DNA of 64,000 nt from Galeruca laticollis. Its lineage: Eukaryota; Arthropoda; Insecta; Coleoptera; Chrysomelidae. The DNA is taken from assembly GCA_963921935.1 (NCBI GenBank), contig OY998176.1, forward strand, positions 167,520,445 through 167,584,444, read 5' to 3'. Made by a program: the position numbers and the translations under genes. Under the pieces are notes generated by a model. That model was not told the DNA's origin. It saw nothing but the letters and a program-made list of their open reading frames with translations, and did no database searches. This document shows, piece after piece, positions 11,545 through 22,829 of this stretch (its first letter is position 1; each line of letters starts with the position of its first letter).

Positions 11545-13350
11545 GATTACCGCAAGGCGTATGACTCCTGTCCCCACGATTGGCTTCTGAAAGTCCTGGA
11601 AATTTATAAAATAGATAAGAAACTGATCACCTTCATGGAAAAGATCATGAAAAAGTGGCGCACGACCTTAAACCTGAAAACACCTCAAATAGCTTACACC
11701 ACAGAAAAAATACAGATAAGAAAAGGTATATATCAAGGAGATACTAAGTCCACTGTGGTTTTGTATGGCCCTAAACCCGCTAACGGACCTGTTAAATGAC
11801 ACGATGAAAGGATTTGAGATGAAGGATGAAAACGGACAAAAGCACAAGATCAGCCATCTACATCTCAAACAATACGCAGCAACAAAGACAGGGCTTCAGT
11901 ACCAACTAAAAGTAACCGAAAGTTTCTCCGAGGATATAAAGATAAGATTTGGGGTAGATAAGTGCAAAATCCAAAGTATAAACAAAGGGAAACTCAACCA
12001 AAACATAACATATGAAACCGCCCACCAGGAAACAATAACGTCAATGAATACGGATGAGCTGTATAAATACTTAGGGATGAACCAGAGCAAAACTATCGAA
12101 CATACGCTGATTAAACAACAACTTAGGAGCGAGTTTCAGAAAAGAGTGAGAAGGGTATTGAAAACATCTTTGAATTCCAAGAACACTACTATCGCTATCA
12201 ACACATCCGCCATAGCAGTCATCACTTATTCTTTGGGAGTTGTGAAATGGAGCAATACAGACCTGGAAGATATGGACAGATGGATCAGAGTTCAACTGAC
12301 CAAGTTTAGAAGCCGTCACCCGAAAAGTGCTGTGGAAAGAGTTTATATACCCCGCAAAGAAGGAGGATGGGCATAGTAAACCTCTATGACATGAACATTC
12401 GTCAAATTAAATCAATGAGAAGCTATTTCCATAGAAAAGCAAGGACTTCCGTGCTTCATAATATAGTATGCTCTCAAGATGATAAATACACCCCATTGAA
12501 CCTAACTAAAAACTGTGACATTCACCCAACATCTGTACAAGAAAGACGAGAAGCATGGCAGAGGAAAGCACTGCATTAAAGACATCCTACTATCCCAGCC
12601 GCAGAGGGCACAGATAAAAAGTGGTCGAATCACTACTCACGAACAGGATACCTTTTCCCTGAAACTGAAGGGTTCATGATCGCCATACAGGATCAGGTTG
12701 TACCAACTAGGAACTATCTCAAATATATCATTAAAGATCCAACCGTGATAGATGACACTTGTCGAATGTGTGGCAGGATGGAGGAAACCATCCAACATAT
12801 AACTGGAGGATGCAGCTCTCTCGCCGCATCTGATTACAAGAAACGCCACGATCAAACAGGAAAGATAGTACACCATGCTCTGGCTTCCAAATATAACTTG
12901 ATACCCGAAACAGAAAAACTCACTTATAAGTATACACCAGCAAGCATCCTAGAAAACGTCCACTACAAATTATACTGGGATAGAACAATATATAGTTACT
13001 GATCGGACAAATGAAGCAAACCGGCCGGATGTGGTTCTGTGGAGCCTGAGAGAAAAACAGGTATGGATTATCGACTTCGCAGTTGTGAATGATAACAATA
13101 TGGAAAACACAATCAACCTAAAGGTTCAAAAATATGATGACCTCGCTCAGTATATCAAAGAGCAGTGGAAAGTAGACCAAGTTACTATCCTACCCATGGT
13201 CCTCTCCACAACAGGCATTGTACCACGGTAGCTTGGTAAGGCTGTGGATACTTTCAAAATCAGTCCATCTGCAAATGGAAAGATGCAGAAAACAGCTATT
13301 CTTGGCACTTGCACCATTGTAAGGAAAGTACAGGGAAAATAACGCTAAAA
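11545..13350 (+). pseudogene. R4/Dong-like ORF: RT, CCHC and restriction-like endonuclease
   Basis: The protein can be followed across several frames. RT motif A, DYRKAYDS, is at 11545; KGIYQGD of motif B is near 11725; the thumb region (YSLGVVKW) is near 12230. A CCHC motif, CRMCGRMEETIQHITGGC, lies near 12765. The endonuclease core is at 13020-13170: NRPDVVLW, then VWIIDFAVVND and KVQKYDDLAQYI. The YxDD motif C expected between SHL and YAATK near 11860 is missing, apparently by a small deletion, so this RT cannot be active. At least three frameshifts and several stops (for example near 12576 and 13000) confirm decay. Confidence 0.8.
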
Positions 13351-13462
13351 AGTGGAAGGTCAAATATGCTTTGATAGATTTATATCTGTATATTTGAATA
13401 AACCACACTCAGACCAAAAGGCCTGAGTTTATGTAGAATGCCTTAAGAAGAGAACTAGTTAA

Positions 13463-13463
<1 letters not shown>
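11545..13463 (+). mobile_element. R4/Dong-like non-LTR retrotransposon, copy 1 (5'-truncated)
   Basis: The copy lies between an (AAT)n tract on the left and a longer one on the right (13464-13533). Its coding content is reverse transcriptase, a CCHC zinc motif and a restriction-like endonuclease, in the order known for R2/R4-type elements. Dong of Bombyx, an R4-clade element, is known to insert in TAA repeats, which fits the flanks. The 5' half is missing. Confidence 0.75.
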
Positions 13464-13497
<34 letters not shown>

Positions 13498-13533
13498 TAA
13501 TAATAATAATAACAATAATAATAATAATAATAA
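13464..13533. repeat. (AAT)n microsatellite between the two Dong-like copies
   Basis: About 70 bp of AAT units with rare AAA or AAC variants. It separates the 3' end of copy 1 from the coding sequence of copy 2, so it serves as target for both or was extended by the insertions. Confidence 0.9.
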
Positions 13534-13540
13534 AACAAAA

Positions 13541-14660
13541 CTAAATGCAAAAAATACAACAAGGGCAGTTAACACCTATGCTATCCCCATCCTAACCTAC
13601 ACATTCGGAATTATTAAATGGACTGGGACAGAAATAGAGGATATTGAGCGACAAACTAGAACTACCTTAACTCAATACCGTGCACATCACCCTAGGGCAG
13701 CTATTGAAAGGCTTACAATACCAAGAAACCAAGGAGGAAGAGGTTTACTTGATATCAACTATCTTCATCAAAAACAATGTGCAGGTTTGCAAAAATATTT
13801 CATCCAAACACAGCAGGAGTCTCCATTGCACTGAGCTGTATGTCTGGCCGACAAAGGTTATACCCCACTGAATTTAAGTTCAGCTCATCCACAAATCGCT
13901 ACACAGAGGGAGCAAGTGAATCTTAAAACGGATACATGGAAAAGAAAAGCGCTGCGTGGAAGACATCCACATGATCTGTATAATGAGGGGATAGATACGG
14001 AAGCTTCAAATCTGTGGCTAAGTCATGGCACTTTATTCCCTGAAACAGAAGGCTTCATTATAGGCATACAGGACCAGGTGATTGCCACAAAAAATTATTC
14101 TAAATATATAGCGAAAGATCCAAGTTTAACGGATGATAAATGCAGAAAATGTGTTCAAACATCTGAGACAATCCAGCACATCATTGGAGGATGTACAAGC
14201 CTAGCACACTCTGAATACCTACACCGCCACAACTGTGTGGCCAAAATTGTTCACCTGAAACTAGCATCTATCAACAAACTCTCAAAAGACCCGGTACCGT
14301 ATTATCACTATACACCTGAAAATGTCTTGGAGAATGAGAGCTTCCGTCTATATTGGGACAGAGCGGTACTAACAGATAGAACAGTGGTGGAAAACCGTCC
14401 TTCCAGATTAAAGAACAGTGGAAACAAGACAGTGTAATAATCCTTCCATCAATTATCAGTACAACTGGAATAGTACCCAACTCTCAAAAATAATTTAACA
14501 ACCCTCGGTCTGCAATCAGCATTAATAGCTGATATGCAGAAATCTGTGATACTTAACACTTGCCGGATTGTTCGTAAATTTTTAAATGTACAATAGTCAG
14601 TACTCATCTTGCAGACCGCCGATTAATACGAAGAGACCGCCATAAGCGAGAATACACCAC
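13541..14660 (+). mobile_element. R4/Dong-like non-LTR retrotransposon, copy 2 (5'-truncated, internal deletion)
   Basis: A second, divergent copy in the same orientation, again bounded by (AAT)n tracts. It begins in the RT thumb (YTFGIIKWTGTEIEDIERQ, near 13600) and keeps the CCHC motif CRKCVQTSETIQHIIGGC (near 14140). After ENRP near 14395 the frame jumps to IKEQWKQDSVIILPSII, so the endonuclease catalytic core present in copy 1 has been deleted. A frameshift lies near 13740-13920. The 3' end matches copy 1 in protein but little in DNA, so the two are old, separate insertions. Confidence 0.75.
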
Positions 14661-14685
14661 AATAACAATAATAATAATAATAATA
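14661..14685. repeat. (AAT)n microsatellite to the right of Dong-like copy 2
   Basis: A short run of AAT units with one AAC, ending where the next LINE begins (about 14690). Third TAA tract of the cluster. Confidence 0.85.
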
Positions 14686-14689
14686 TGTA

Positions 14690-17008
14690 AAAGAGAGTAA
14701 GTCTGTGATAAAAGACATAAGTAAACGGACTCACTGCGTAAATGGGGATAAGTCAATCAAAAGTCTTAAAAATGTTCATTTTTTCCATCTTCTACTGATC
14801 AAACTATTTGTTAAATACTTCTACACCTTCTCGAGAAATTGTGATATCACAATCAATTTATGTACCTCAATATCCCAGCTATTTTAAAAAATACCCTCAT
14901 TGGTTCTCTTCTTCTACAATAAAAGTGATTAAAGAAAAAATTAAATTCCACTGTCGATGTAAGAAATACTATAATAATTTAGATTACTTAACATTCAAAA
15001 TTTTATGAGGCAGATCAAAATTTTTAATAAATGAAGATTATAAAAAATACTTGACTACTGTAGAAACGAATATAATTCAAAATTCTAAATATTTTTGGCA
15101 ATTTGTAAAAAGCAAAAGAAAAGCAAATAATTTCCCTAATAACTTGCTCACTGCTCAGTGCCCTACAACCGACTTACAGAAAATTTGTGATATATTTTCA
15201 GATTATTTTTCTTCTGTTTTTGTAAGTAGTGATGCTAATAACTTTGGTAATATGTATACTAACAATCCACAGAGTATTTCTAATTACACAATTACTCGTG
15301 AAACTATTGATAAAAAAATTGAAAATTTACCCAATAAAGGTCCTGGGCCAGATGAATTACCTACTGATTTTATTAAAAATTGTAAGGAATCGCTAACTGA
15401 GCCATTATTTTTGCTATTTAATAAATCTCTCAATTCAGGTCAATTTCCTGATACATGGAAAACAGCCTTTATTACACCAATTCATAAATCTGGAAGCAAG
15501 AATAAAGTTGAAAATTATAGACCTATTTCTAAATTAAACATCTTTAGTAAGGTGTTTGAAAGTATTATTTTTGATTTCCTTTATCATGACGTAAAAAACC
15601 TACTTAACATTGAACAGCATGGCTTCATGAAAAAACGTTCGGTAGATACAAATTTATTCCTATACGTTGAATACATACTTAAAAGTCTAAATGATAGGCA
15701 TATCGTTGATTCTGTGTATACTGATTTCAGTAAGGCCTTCGACAAAATAAATCATTCCGCCCTTGTCTCAAAACTTTCTGAAGTAGGTATACATGGTAAT
15801 TTATTAAGATGGTTCGACTCATATATCAGAAATAGGTCTCAACAAGTAATTTTAGGTGCTCTTAAATCTAAGGCTGTGGTAACTACTTCAGGAGTACCTC
15901 AGGGGTCCCATTCAGGTCCTTTACTTTTTAATTTATATATAAATGACATCTGTAGTTGCTTTCAATTTGCTAAGTTTGTTATGTATGCCGATGATTTGAA
16001 AATATATCACTCAATTTCATGTACTTACGACAGAGTTCGATTTCAAGAAGACTTAGACAATTTATCCGACTACTGTGTGAGGAATAATTTGTTTTTAAAT
16101 GTCTCAAAGTGTAATTATATACAATTTTCTCGTTGTAATTCAGACTTGAACTACAACACATATGATGATTCTAATAGCGTATTACACGCTGTAGATACAG
16201 TTAGGGATCTTGGTATTCTATTAGACTCTAAATTACTTTTCGATCGGCATATTTGTAATATAACTAGAAAAGCTAATCAGCAGTTGGGCTTCATATATAG
16301 AACATGCTTCGAGCTTCAAAACCCTTTTACCGTTAGATCATTATATATGGCATACGTAAATAGTATATTAACGTTTGGTTCTACTATTTGGAACCCGCGT
16401 TATTCAGTCTATATTTCAAAATTAGAAACAGTCCAGAACAAGTTTATTTCATATTGTAAAAGAAAATTTTATCCCGATGTGGATAGGCAACGTATTCGTT
16501 CTAATTTAAAGATAATTTAACTAGATCATGGTAGGCAAATTGCGGATGTACTGTTTATTCACAAAATCCTCAATAACAATATAGATTGCCTTGAACTTAC
16601 AAATTTCATAACACTTCGTATTCCCAGCCACTCAACTAGAAACAATTTTACCTTTATCACACATCAGGCACTCATCAATTATTTTCTAAATTCTCCTGCT
16701 CACAGAATAACAAATACTTACAATAAATTGTCCAGTATTGTTGAAATGGATATTTTTCACCACAGTGCAGGTTCGATTAAAAAACTACTGAAAGACTATT
16801 TTTTGCAAATTTAATATTGTTTTATTACCTACTCTTGTTCTCTCTTTTTTTCTCTTTTCTTTGTATACTTGTATTTATTTTTATTTAATGTAGTTATATG
16901 ATTGTATTTATATTTTCTTTTTTACCTAATTTGTGAAATTCTGTGTAACTATTAGTGGATACTTCTATGGGTTTGTCCTGTTTGTATCCCAAATAAATAA
17001 TATAAAAT
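14690..17008 (+). mobile_element. CR1/Jockey-like LINE, 5'-truncated
   Basis: A non-LTR retrotransposon with reverse transcriptase but no recognisable endonuclease domain upstream. The 3' UTR is T-rich and ends near 17008 in CCCAAATAAATAATAT, a simple A/T-rich tail seen on many LINEs. The 5' edge abuts the third (AAT)n tract. I cannot find a clear target-site duplication. Confidence 0.75.
14808..16814 (+). pseudogene. LINE ORF2 fragment with reverse transcriptase
   Basis: One frame carries the RT from 14808 to 16814 with only two interrupting stops, a TGA at 15006-15008 and a TAA at 16518-16520. It includes the linker PHWFSSSTIKVIKEKI, then the fingers (GPGPDELPTDFIKN), motif A (VYTDFSKAFDKINH), motif B (SGVPQGSHSGPLLFNLYIND) and motif C (MYADDLKIY, near 15985). 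A thumb and a C-terminal segment end in KKLLKDYFLQI. All catalytic Asp residues are present. The enzyme copies LINE RNA at the target site. The intact motifs and only two stops suggest a moderately recent insertion, but this copy is dead because of them and its truncation. Confidence 0.88.
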
Positions 17009-17812
17009 TTAGAAATGCTTTTAATAATAACCTGATTTTCCCTCCAATTTTTGACTTCAATTTACTCAAATATCCTTTTTTTGACTTATCTCTGTTTTCA
17101 CGCGCAGTAGCGCATTCATTACAAACAATGGAGGTTGTATTCTTCATTTGCATTTCTTATTATTTCTGTTGGATAGATAGTGTTCATGTTTCATTGCGAA
17201 AATATTCTCTTTAGTTGAATGTTTTTGTTCCATTGTTTCGATATTGTATTAGTTATAGACAAATTCGGTAATTTAAATGTTCATTAAACTAAAATTACTG
17301 TTTAGAAGTCTTCGTATACGCCACTCTGTGGCGCTTTGCAACTTGTTTCCAATTTATACAGTTTTTGACCCCTTATACTGCAAACCTCTAACAAATTATT
17401 GAAAAAAAATCTATATTACTTTTCTTATGTATATGAGAATAGAATTTAAAAAACTGTACAAAAAGTCCAAAAATCTCTTGAGGAGGTACAAATTGGTGAC
17501 GGAAGTACACCTCTTACAAAAGATGTTTTATAAAATCATACGATGTATAGGCCGACATAAGTACTATATCTACTTATAATCGTTTTAAAATGAAGGTAAG
17601 CTATGGTAACATATTCACACTTTATGCGTTCAGCCCTGTTTAAATAATGTTAGTTCTTGTTTGTGTTCTTCCTAGTTTCATTTTATTTCATTTTGTTTTT
17701 CAACTGGTCTTATTGTAGTACAGATAAAAAAAGCTTTTTGTTTGCTTTGTGGTTCTGTCAACTCAAGCGAAACATATGTGGCATTTCCTTTGTCATGCGT
17801 TTCGATAGTTTA
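17009..17812. other. Non-coding stretch
   Basis: No gene or transposon end recognised. AT-rich, with scattered short frames only. Confidence 0.5.
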
Positions 17813-17955
17813 ATACGGATGGGGTTCCTACCTTCTAATGTGTTTTAATGGAATAAATCGGATGGGGTCCTTTCTGTGATATGTGCTTTGATAATGTAAT
17901 TCGGATGGGGTCCTTTCTTTGTTATGTGTTTTGATAGTAGCTATTATTCGGATAG
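17813..17955. repeat. Tandem repeat, about 44-bp unit, roughly 3 copies
   Basis: The word CGGATGGGGT recurs near 17816, 17859 and 17903, with a weaker fourth occurrence (CGGATAGCC) near 17949. Each is followed by a T-rich stretch and GTGTTTTGATA-like sequence. Spacing is 43-47 bp. Degenerate minisatellite. Confidence 0.65.
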
Positions 17956-18017
17956 CCTTTGTATTGTATTTTGGAAGTATTGATTGAATGAAGCATTTTC
18001 TATACATTGTAATTATA

Positions 18018-18310
18018 CAGTGCTATTCAAAAGTACCCTCCCCCTTTGAACGGCTACACTTACATTAATAAAATTTGGAGGGTGAAAATAAAGTGTTGTA
18101 AACTTCTCTACGAATGATAACAGCTGACGTAATAGTAATACATGACGTCACAGTGCCACTCTGGCCAATAATTTTAAATAGGACCTTATGGCAAGTGATA
18201 TCTCGTTTGAAAGGCATTGACATTGGCTACATAGTCATAATAATTTTGTTTGGGTTTAAATTAATTTTGACGGATAAATTGAATAATTACCAAAATTATT
18301 GAAATTATTT
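18018..18310. repeat. Left TIR of the 18018-19870 element
   Basis: Inverted partner of about 19575-19870. Both arms include TTGGAGGGTGAAAATAAAGT and CTTATGGCAAGTGATATC. The right arm carries a short extra CTCGTATCT-type segment near the tip. Confidence 0.85.
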
Positions 18311-18479
18311 TTTTAAATTTAATTAATCAAATATCAACAATGGATTCTTATAGCAAGTGTTCGAAATGTGCTCCATCTACTTCCTGACAGTAATACATCC
18401 TATTAGTAAACTCTTGTCGTACTCGTCTGAATGTGTCAGCTAAAATAACATTGCATTCTTCAGTAATTATTTCTTTGAA

Positions 18480-19438
18480 AACGCCAATGCTATCTGGTGC
18501 CGTAGTTTAAACCTTGGATTTCAAGTACCCCCATAGAAAAAATCTAATGGTGTCAGATCTGGTGACCGAGGTGGCCATTCTATAGGACCTCGCCGGCCGA
18601 TCCATCTACTTCGATATTCTTCATCCAGATAACGTCTTACTGCACCATAATAATGTGCGGGAGCACCATCTTGTTGAAATGTTATTTCCAGATGGCCGAA
18701 TTCATCTTGATTATCTTCCAGAATTTAAAGAATTAACGGCTCAATTGCATTTTGTAACATCTCCAGATACACTTCACCGCTTAAATTTGAATTTAGGAAA
18801 ACAGGACCAACTATGTGGTATCTCAAAATACGTGCCCAAACATTGACTTTTTCTGGAAATTGGGTATGTTGTTCACGAAAGGTGTGAGGATTTGTGACAC
18901 TCCAATACCTTACATTTTGTGTATTCACATTTCCATTCAGGCAAAAAGTACTTTCGTCACTAAAAGAAATTGTTTTTGTGTAATGTGGGTTTTGACTAAT
19001 TTTATTTGTCATACATTCACATAATTCGAGTATTCTGTCGGGGTCGTCATCCGAAAGATGGTGCACCATTTTTAACTTGTATGGATGAAATTTATTTTTA
19101 GCAAACACTCTCTTTACTGTACTTTTACTTACTTTACAGATAGACGCAACTTTAGTTGAAGAGGAAGTAGGGTTTACTACCATTTCACCAACTATATCAA
19201 TTTTTTTATCATCACTAAATGTTGGTCGACCAGATCGTTTGGCATCTTGAACACTACCTGTTGCTCCAAACTTGTGAAGAAGCTCCCTCAAATAAGTTCT
19301 CGAGATATGGCGATCTGGGTATCTCTCATTGAATAAACGTTCCGCTTCATGGAGATTCTTTCTACATTCACCAATTATTAAGAAAGCTCCTACCTTGTCG
19401 GCTTGAGTACGTACCATTTTGCCTATGTAAACTCTCAA
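18480..19438 (-). pseudogene. DD41D mariner-like transposase
   Basis: Open from 19438 to 18725, then frameshifted into 18725-18480. The N-terminal helix-turn-helix region has GAFLIIGECRKN and the second DNA-binding part GSVQDAKRSGRPTFSDD. Catalytic residues: FSDESTF (first D, near 18955), QQDGAPAHY (second D, near 18670) and SPDLTPLDFFLWG (third D, near 18555). The spacing from the second D to the D of LDFF is 41 residues, the DD41D signature. TIRs bound it on both sides. A frameshift near 18725 (after AIEPLIL) and likely further small lesions inactivate it. Confidence 0.87.
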
Positions 19439-19574
19439 ACGTCTCGTTAAACAATAATAAAATTAAATATTTAAGCTATTTAGGAAAACATTGCAAAGCA
19501 ACAAATACTATTAAATTAAAAACGTCAATTTTTTTGACAACTAACCAGAGGCGGACTGAAAAATCTTCAGTATT

Positions 19575-19870
19575 TAAATGTGAAATAATAATTTTGTTAT
19601 TTATTTAATTTATCCGTCAAAATTAATTTAAACCCAAACTAAATTAATATGGCTATGTAGCCTATGTTAATGCCTTTCAAACGGGATATCACTTGCCATA
19701 AGGTCCTATTTAAAATTATTGGCACTGTGACGTCATCTATTACTATTACATCATCTGTTACCATTCGTAGAGAAGTTTACAACACTTTATTTTCACCCTC
19801 CAAATTTTATTAGTGTAAGTGTAGCCGTTCAAAAGATACGAGGGGGGGAGGGCACTTTTGAATAGCACTG
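19575..19870. repeat. Right TIR of the 18018-19870 element
   Basis: Mirror of 18018-18310. The two arms differ by substitutions and by about 10 bp missing from the right arm near CAGTGCC. Confidence 0.85.
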
Positions 19871-19872
19871 TA

Positions 19873-21936
19873 TCTATTTTTGGTGTATTTTAATGATTTG
19901 TGGTACGATTTAAAGAAAGAAAAGGAGTCAACTTCAATCAAACACTAACAATATTTGAAAAAGGCCGAACGCAAGTACATCAATTATTTGAATCCTTAAA
20001 ATTAATAAGGAATAAAGAATGAATATATACTTGTTGCTTACCTTTATTTTAGAAAGATTATAAGTAGATATAGTAGCTGTGTCACCCTATAAATCGTATG
20101 ATTTGAAATCACGTCTTTTGTAAGGGCGTCACCTATTTTTACATCGTCAAAATTGACAGTGAAATTGTGGAAATATCCAATCGCATTACGTGAAGTGATA
20201 TTAACTAGACTTATAACTAATAGGCATTGTAAATTAACACATTCTAAGTTTTTAAGAGGGACAGTGTTCCAGTATGCAACGTATGTCAAGAACATTTAAC
20301 AGTCAGGCATGTTCCAATCATTTCTTGTAAGCTTGTCACATACCGACTAAAATACAAATCGCTTCAATCAACTTAATCAACTTTGAGGCAAGAATTCCCT
20401 AGATTCCCTGAAGATTTGATGGTATTTTCAAGGAAGGTTTATAAAATGTAAGTTTTATAATTTTAAGTTACTGTAACATCGCTAGTCACGTTGGGTGTAA
20501 GTTGTGTTGTTTTTAGTCTATATCATACAAAATGTCTCATTTATATCACAATCTACTTCTTTGCAAAATATTTTCAATTGCCCATTTTGTTTTATAAGAT
20601 ACATATTTCTCATATTTTTATTTTAACCATGATGGATTTTCCAAGTATTTTGATCTCAATTTAATTTGAAAAATTATTGTTGATAACTCATTTTGATTGA
20701 TAAAATAGTGTATGGTATTCGAATTCAGTTGACTGTTAATACATCAGAATCCATTTTCCCACATTTGCTTAGAATTTCAAATACTTATTGAATGATATAC
20801 TATTTTTTGTCCAAAACGTAATAATAAAATTCATATAATTTTTAGATTGAAAAAACCTGGCAACACACTTTGTCCTACTGCAAAACTACAGGAGTGTGCG
20901 AGGGTACATACGTCTCATGTTAGTGCGTGTAGAGCAAACCCTCTCCACTTAATTAACAAAGTTAGTCTAAGTGAATAACATGCGTCACCAAAAACTTTAA
21001 TGATACAACGAGGGTGCTCGCGTTTGTTAATCACAACAACTATCAAAGAAAAAGTATGTGAACCCTCTAAAATTGATGGAATTATGGTTTTGAAAGAAAT
21101 GAAACGCAAATATAAACTCTATAAATAATCTTTCAATCATCTAAAATAGCATTTTCAGTATCTTGTCAAAATAAATGGCGAAAATCAAGGATTTTATTGT
21201 TAACGTTTCCTAACTCTGACAAGAAATACGAAATAACACTTAAATATCTCTATATTCAATATAAAATTCGTTTAGTAGGGGTATTACTGAAATCTCTTCT
21301 TCTGATATGAAGCTTGTTTCAGTCACACTTTTTCACACTACAGGATTACATTTTTTTCATTATACAAACTTTATAACGAGATCTACGGGGACTAAAATTC
21401 AACTTATTTGCTGACATCTAGTTACCTATGGACATGATGATACTCCGATGGAAAATTTTCAAAAATTTAAAATTTGTTATTTTGACGGTAAGTGCTTTGT
21501 TGTATGATTTATTTTTGATAAAATAAAAGTCTCTTAAATCAGAATTTTATTAACGGTACACTATCATTAACTTTGCATTAAGATAAGTAAAAACACTTAC
21601 AAAAAATTTGAAGAAAGTATTCAAACTCATGCCTATCGTGTTACATACAAGCTTGAACTCTTCTAAAAAAATTATTGTTTATTTTTTTTTTAATATTTCT
21701 GGTGTTATTCTTTAAAAAGCTCGCATTATCCTATTCTTTATGTTGTCTGAAGTGTATGGCTGTGTATTGTATTTGGTTTTTAATATTATTCACTTATCTG
21801 GCATCTAGTTACCTATGAAATGTCATTCAAATAGATATTATTTTAATACCATTCCATCTGTCAAACAAATTTATAAATTTGTGTGTATTTGTGTATTGTA
21901 TTTGTATAGTGTTGATGTATTATTAAGTCTTAATAA
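19873..21936. other. AT-rich non-coding stretch
   Basis: No gene seen. A word CATCTAGTTACCTATG occurs twice in direct orientation (near 21416 and 21806), possibly ends of a small unrecognised repeat. Short frames (20044-20295, 20915-21109) show no family features. Confidence 0.5.
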
Positions 21937-22770
21937 TTGACATACTTATTTATTAATCCCTGGTTAAACATGAAAAAGTATTCTAACGAAGAAATAATAG
22001 ATATGATGTTAATTATTGGTGAGTGTCAGGAGAACTGTTTTTTAGTAAGTAGATTATACGCTCAAAAGTATCCAAATAGATATCATCCTAACAAAAATGG
22101 TTTTAGAAGACGACTGCAAGTATTCAAAACTACTGGAAGCGTGCAATATACAAAAAATTCTAGACGAAAATCTGCAATTACAGACGATTCAGAATTTGAA
22201 GTAATGGGTGCGCTTGTTGAGAATCCACATACTAGTCAAAGATGTATTAGTGAGCAAGTAGGTATAAGCAAGAGAAGTGTCGCTAGGATAATTAAAAAAC
22301 ACAAATTTCATCCCTACCATATTCAAATGCACCAGCACCTATTTGATAGGGACTTTGAAAATCGTATTGAGTTTTGTTTATGGGTTATCGACAAAGTGGC
22401 AGGGTCTGAAGATTTTTTTGATTTTGTTCTGTATACGGATGAAGCTACGTTTCATAAAAACGGTTTAGTAAACATAGATAATTTTAGTGTTTTTAAATGA
22501 AACTCAAGGTCTTTAGTTAATTCCACAATATAATACAAGTTATTGAAAATTCTAAAAAATTGACAATTTTCAATAACTTGTATTATATTGTGGAATTAAC
22601 TAGAGACCTTGAGTTTCATTTAAAAACACTAATATGAGCATATTCCACGAAGTAAGGGTCGAGACAGTCAATTTCATAGATAATTTTCATCACTATAATG
22701 ACGAAAATCCGCATTACTTCCGAAGTGTTGATCATCAACATCGTTGGTCATTAAATGTATGGGCAGTGTG
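21937..22770 (+). pseudogene. Mariner-like transposase relic split by a hairpin insert
   Basis: The frame from 21937 (likely first Met of the family at 21970) reads like the DD41D group: IIDMMLIIGECQEN, then YPNRYHPNKNGFRRRL, and VENPHTSQRCISEQVGISKR as a second helix-turn-helix. HKFHPYHIQMHQHLF and the first catalytic Asp in YTDEATFHKNG follow. It is cut at 22485 by a palindromic insert and resumes near 22675 with NPHYFRSVDHQHRWSLNVWA. It is lost by about 22770, where a different gene relic begins. The second and third catalytic Asp regions are missing. The related but differently decayed copy at 51290-52200 retains that part. Confidence 0.8.
22486..22630. repeat. Near-perfect hairpin: 65-bp inverted arms, 15-bp loop
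   Basis: The left arm 22486-22550 is matched by the complement of 22566-22630 at 64 of 65 positions by eye; the only mismatch is in GGTCTTTAG versus GGTCTCTAG. The sequence is inserted in a transposase gene. A 13-bp word, CATAGATAATTTT, occurs just before it (22473-22485) and again at 22675-22687. Confidence 0.92.
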
Positions 22771-22829
22771 AACTGTGCCCAGCGTACGAGAATTCCGGCG
22801 AAACGGAGGAACCCCCAGAACTTGAAGAA

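Larger units (their letters stand above)
18018..19870 (-). mobile_element. DD41D mariner-like element with about 290-bp TIRs
   Basis: Ends are CAGTGCTATTCAAAAGT at 18018 and its complement at 19870, both flanked by TA (18016-18017, 19871-19872). The inverted repeats run inward about 290 bp with high identity. A minus-strand transposase fills the centre. At 1853 bp it looks complete. A shorter, internally deleted copy of the same family is at 30550-31248. Confidence 0.9.

Noticed and set aside
11507..14685. CRISPR-like reading of the repeated tracts
   Set aside because: They are trinucleotide microsatellites without unique spacers; the window is eukaryotic.
21413..21822. Direct repeat of CATCTAGTTACCTATG 390 bp apart
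   Set aside because: Too short to define an element, with no inverted partner or coding sequence; mentioned only as a possible repeat edge.
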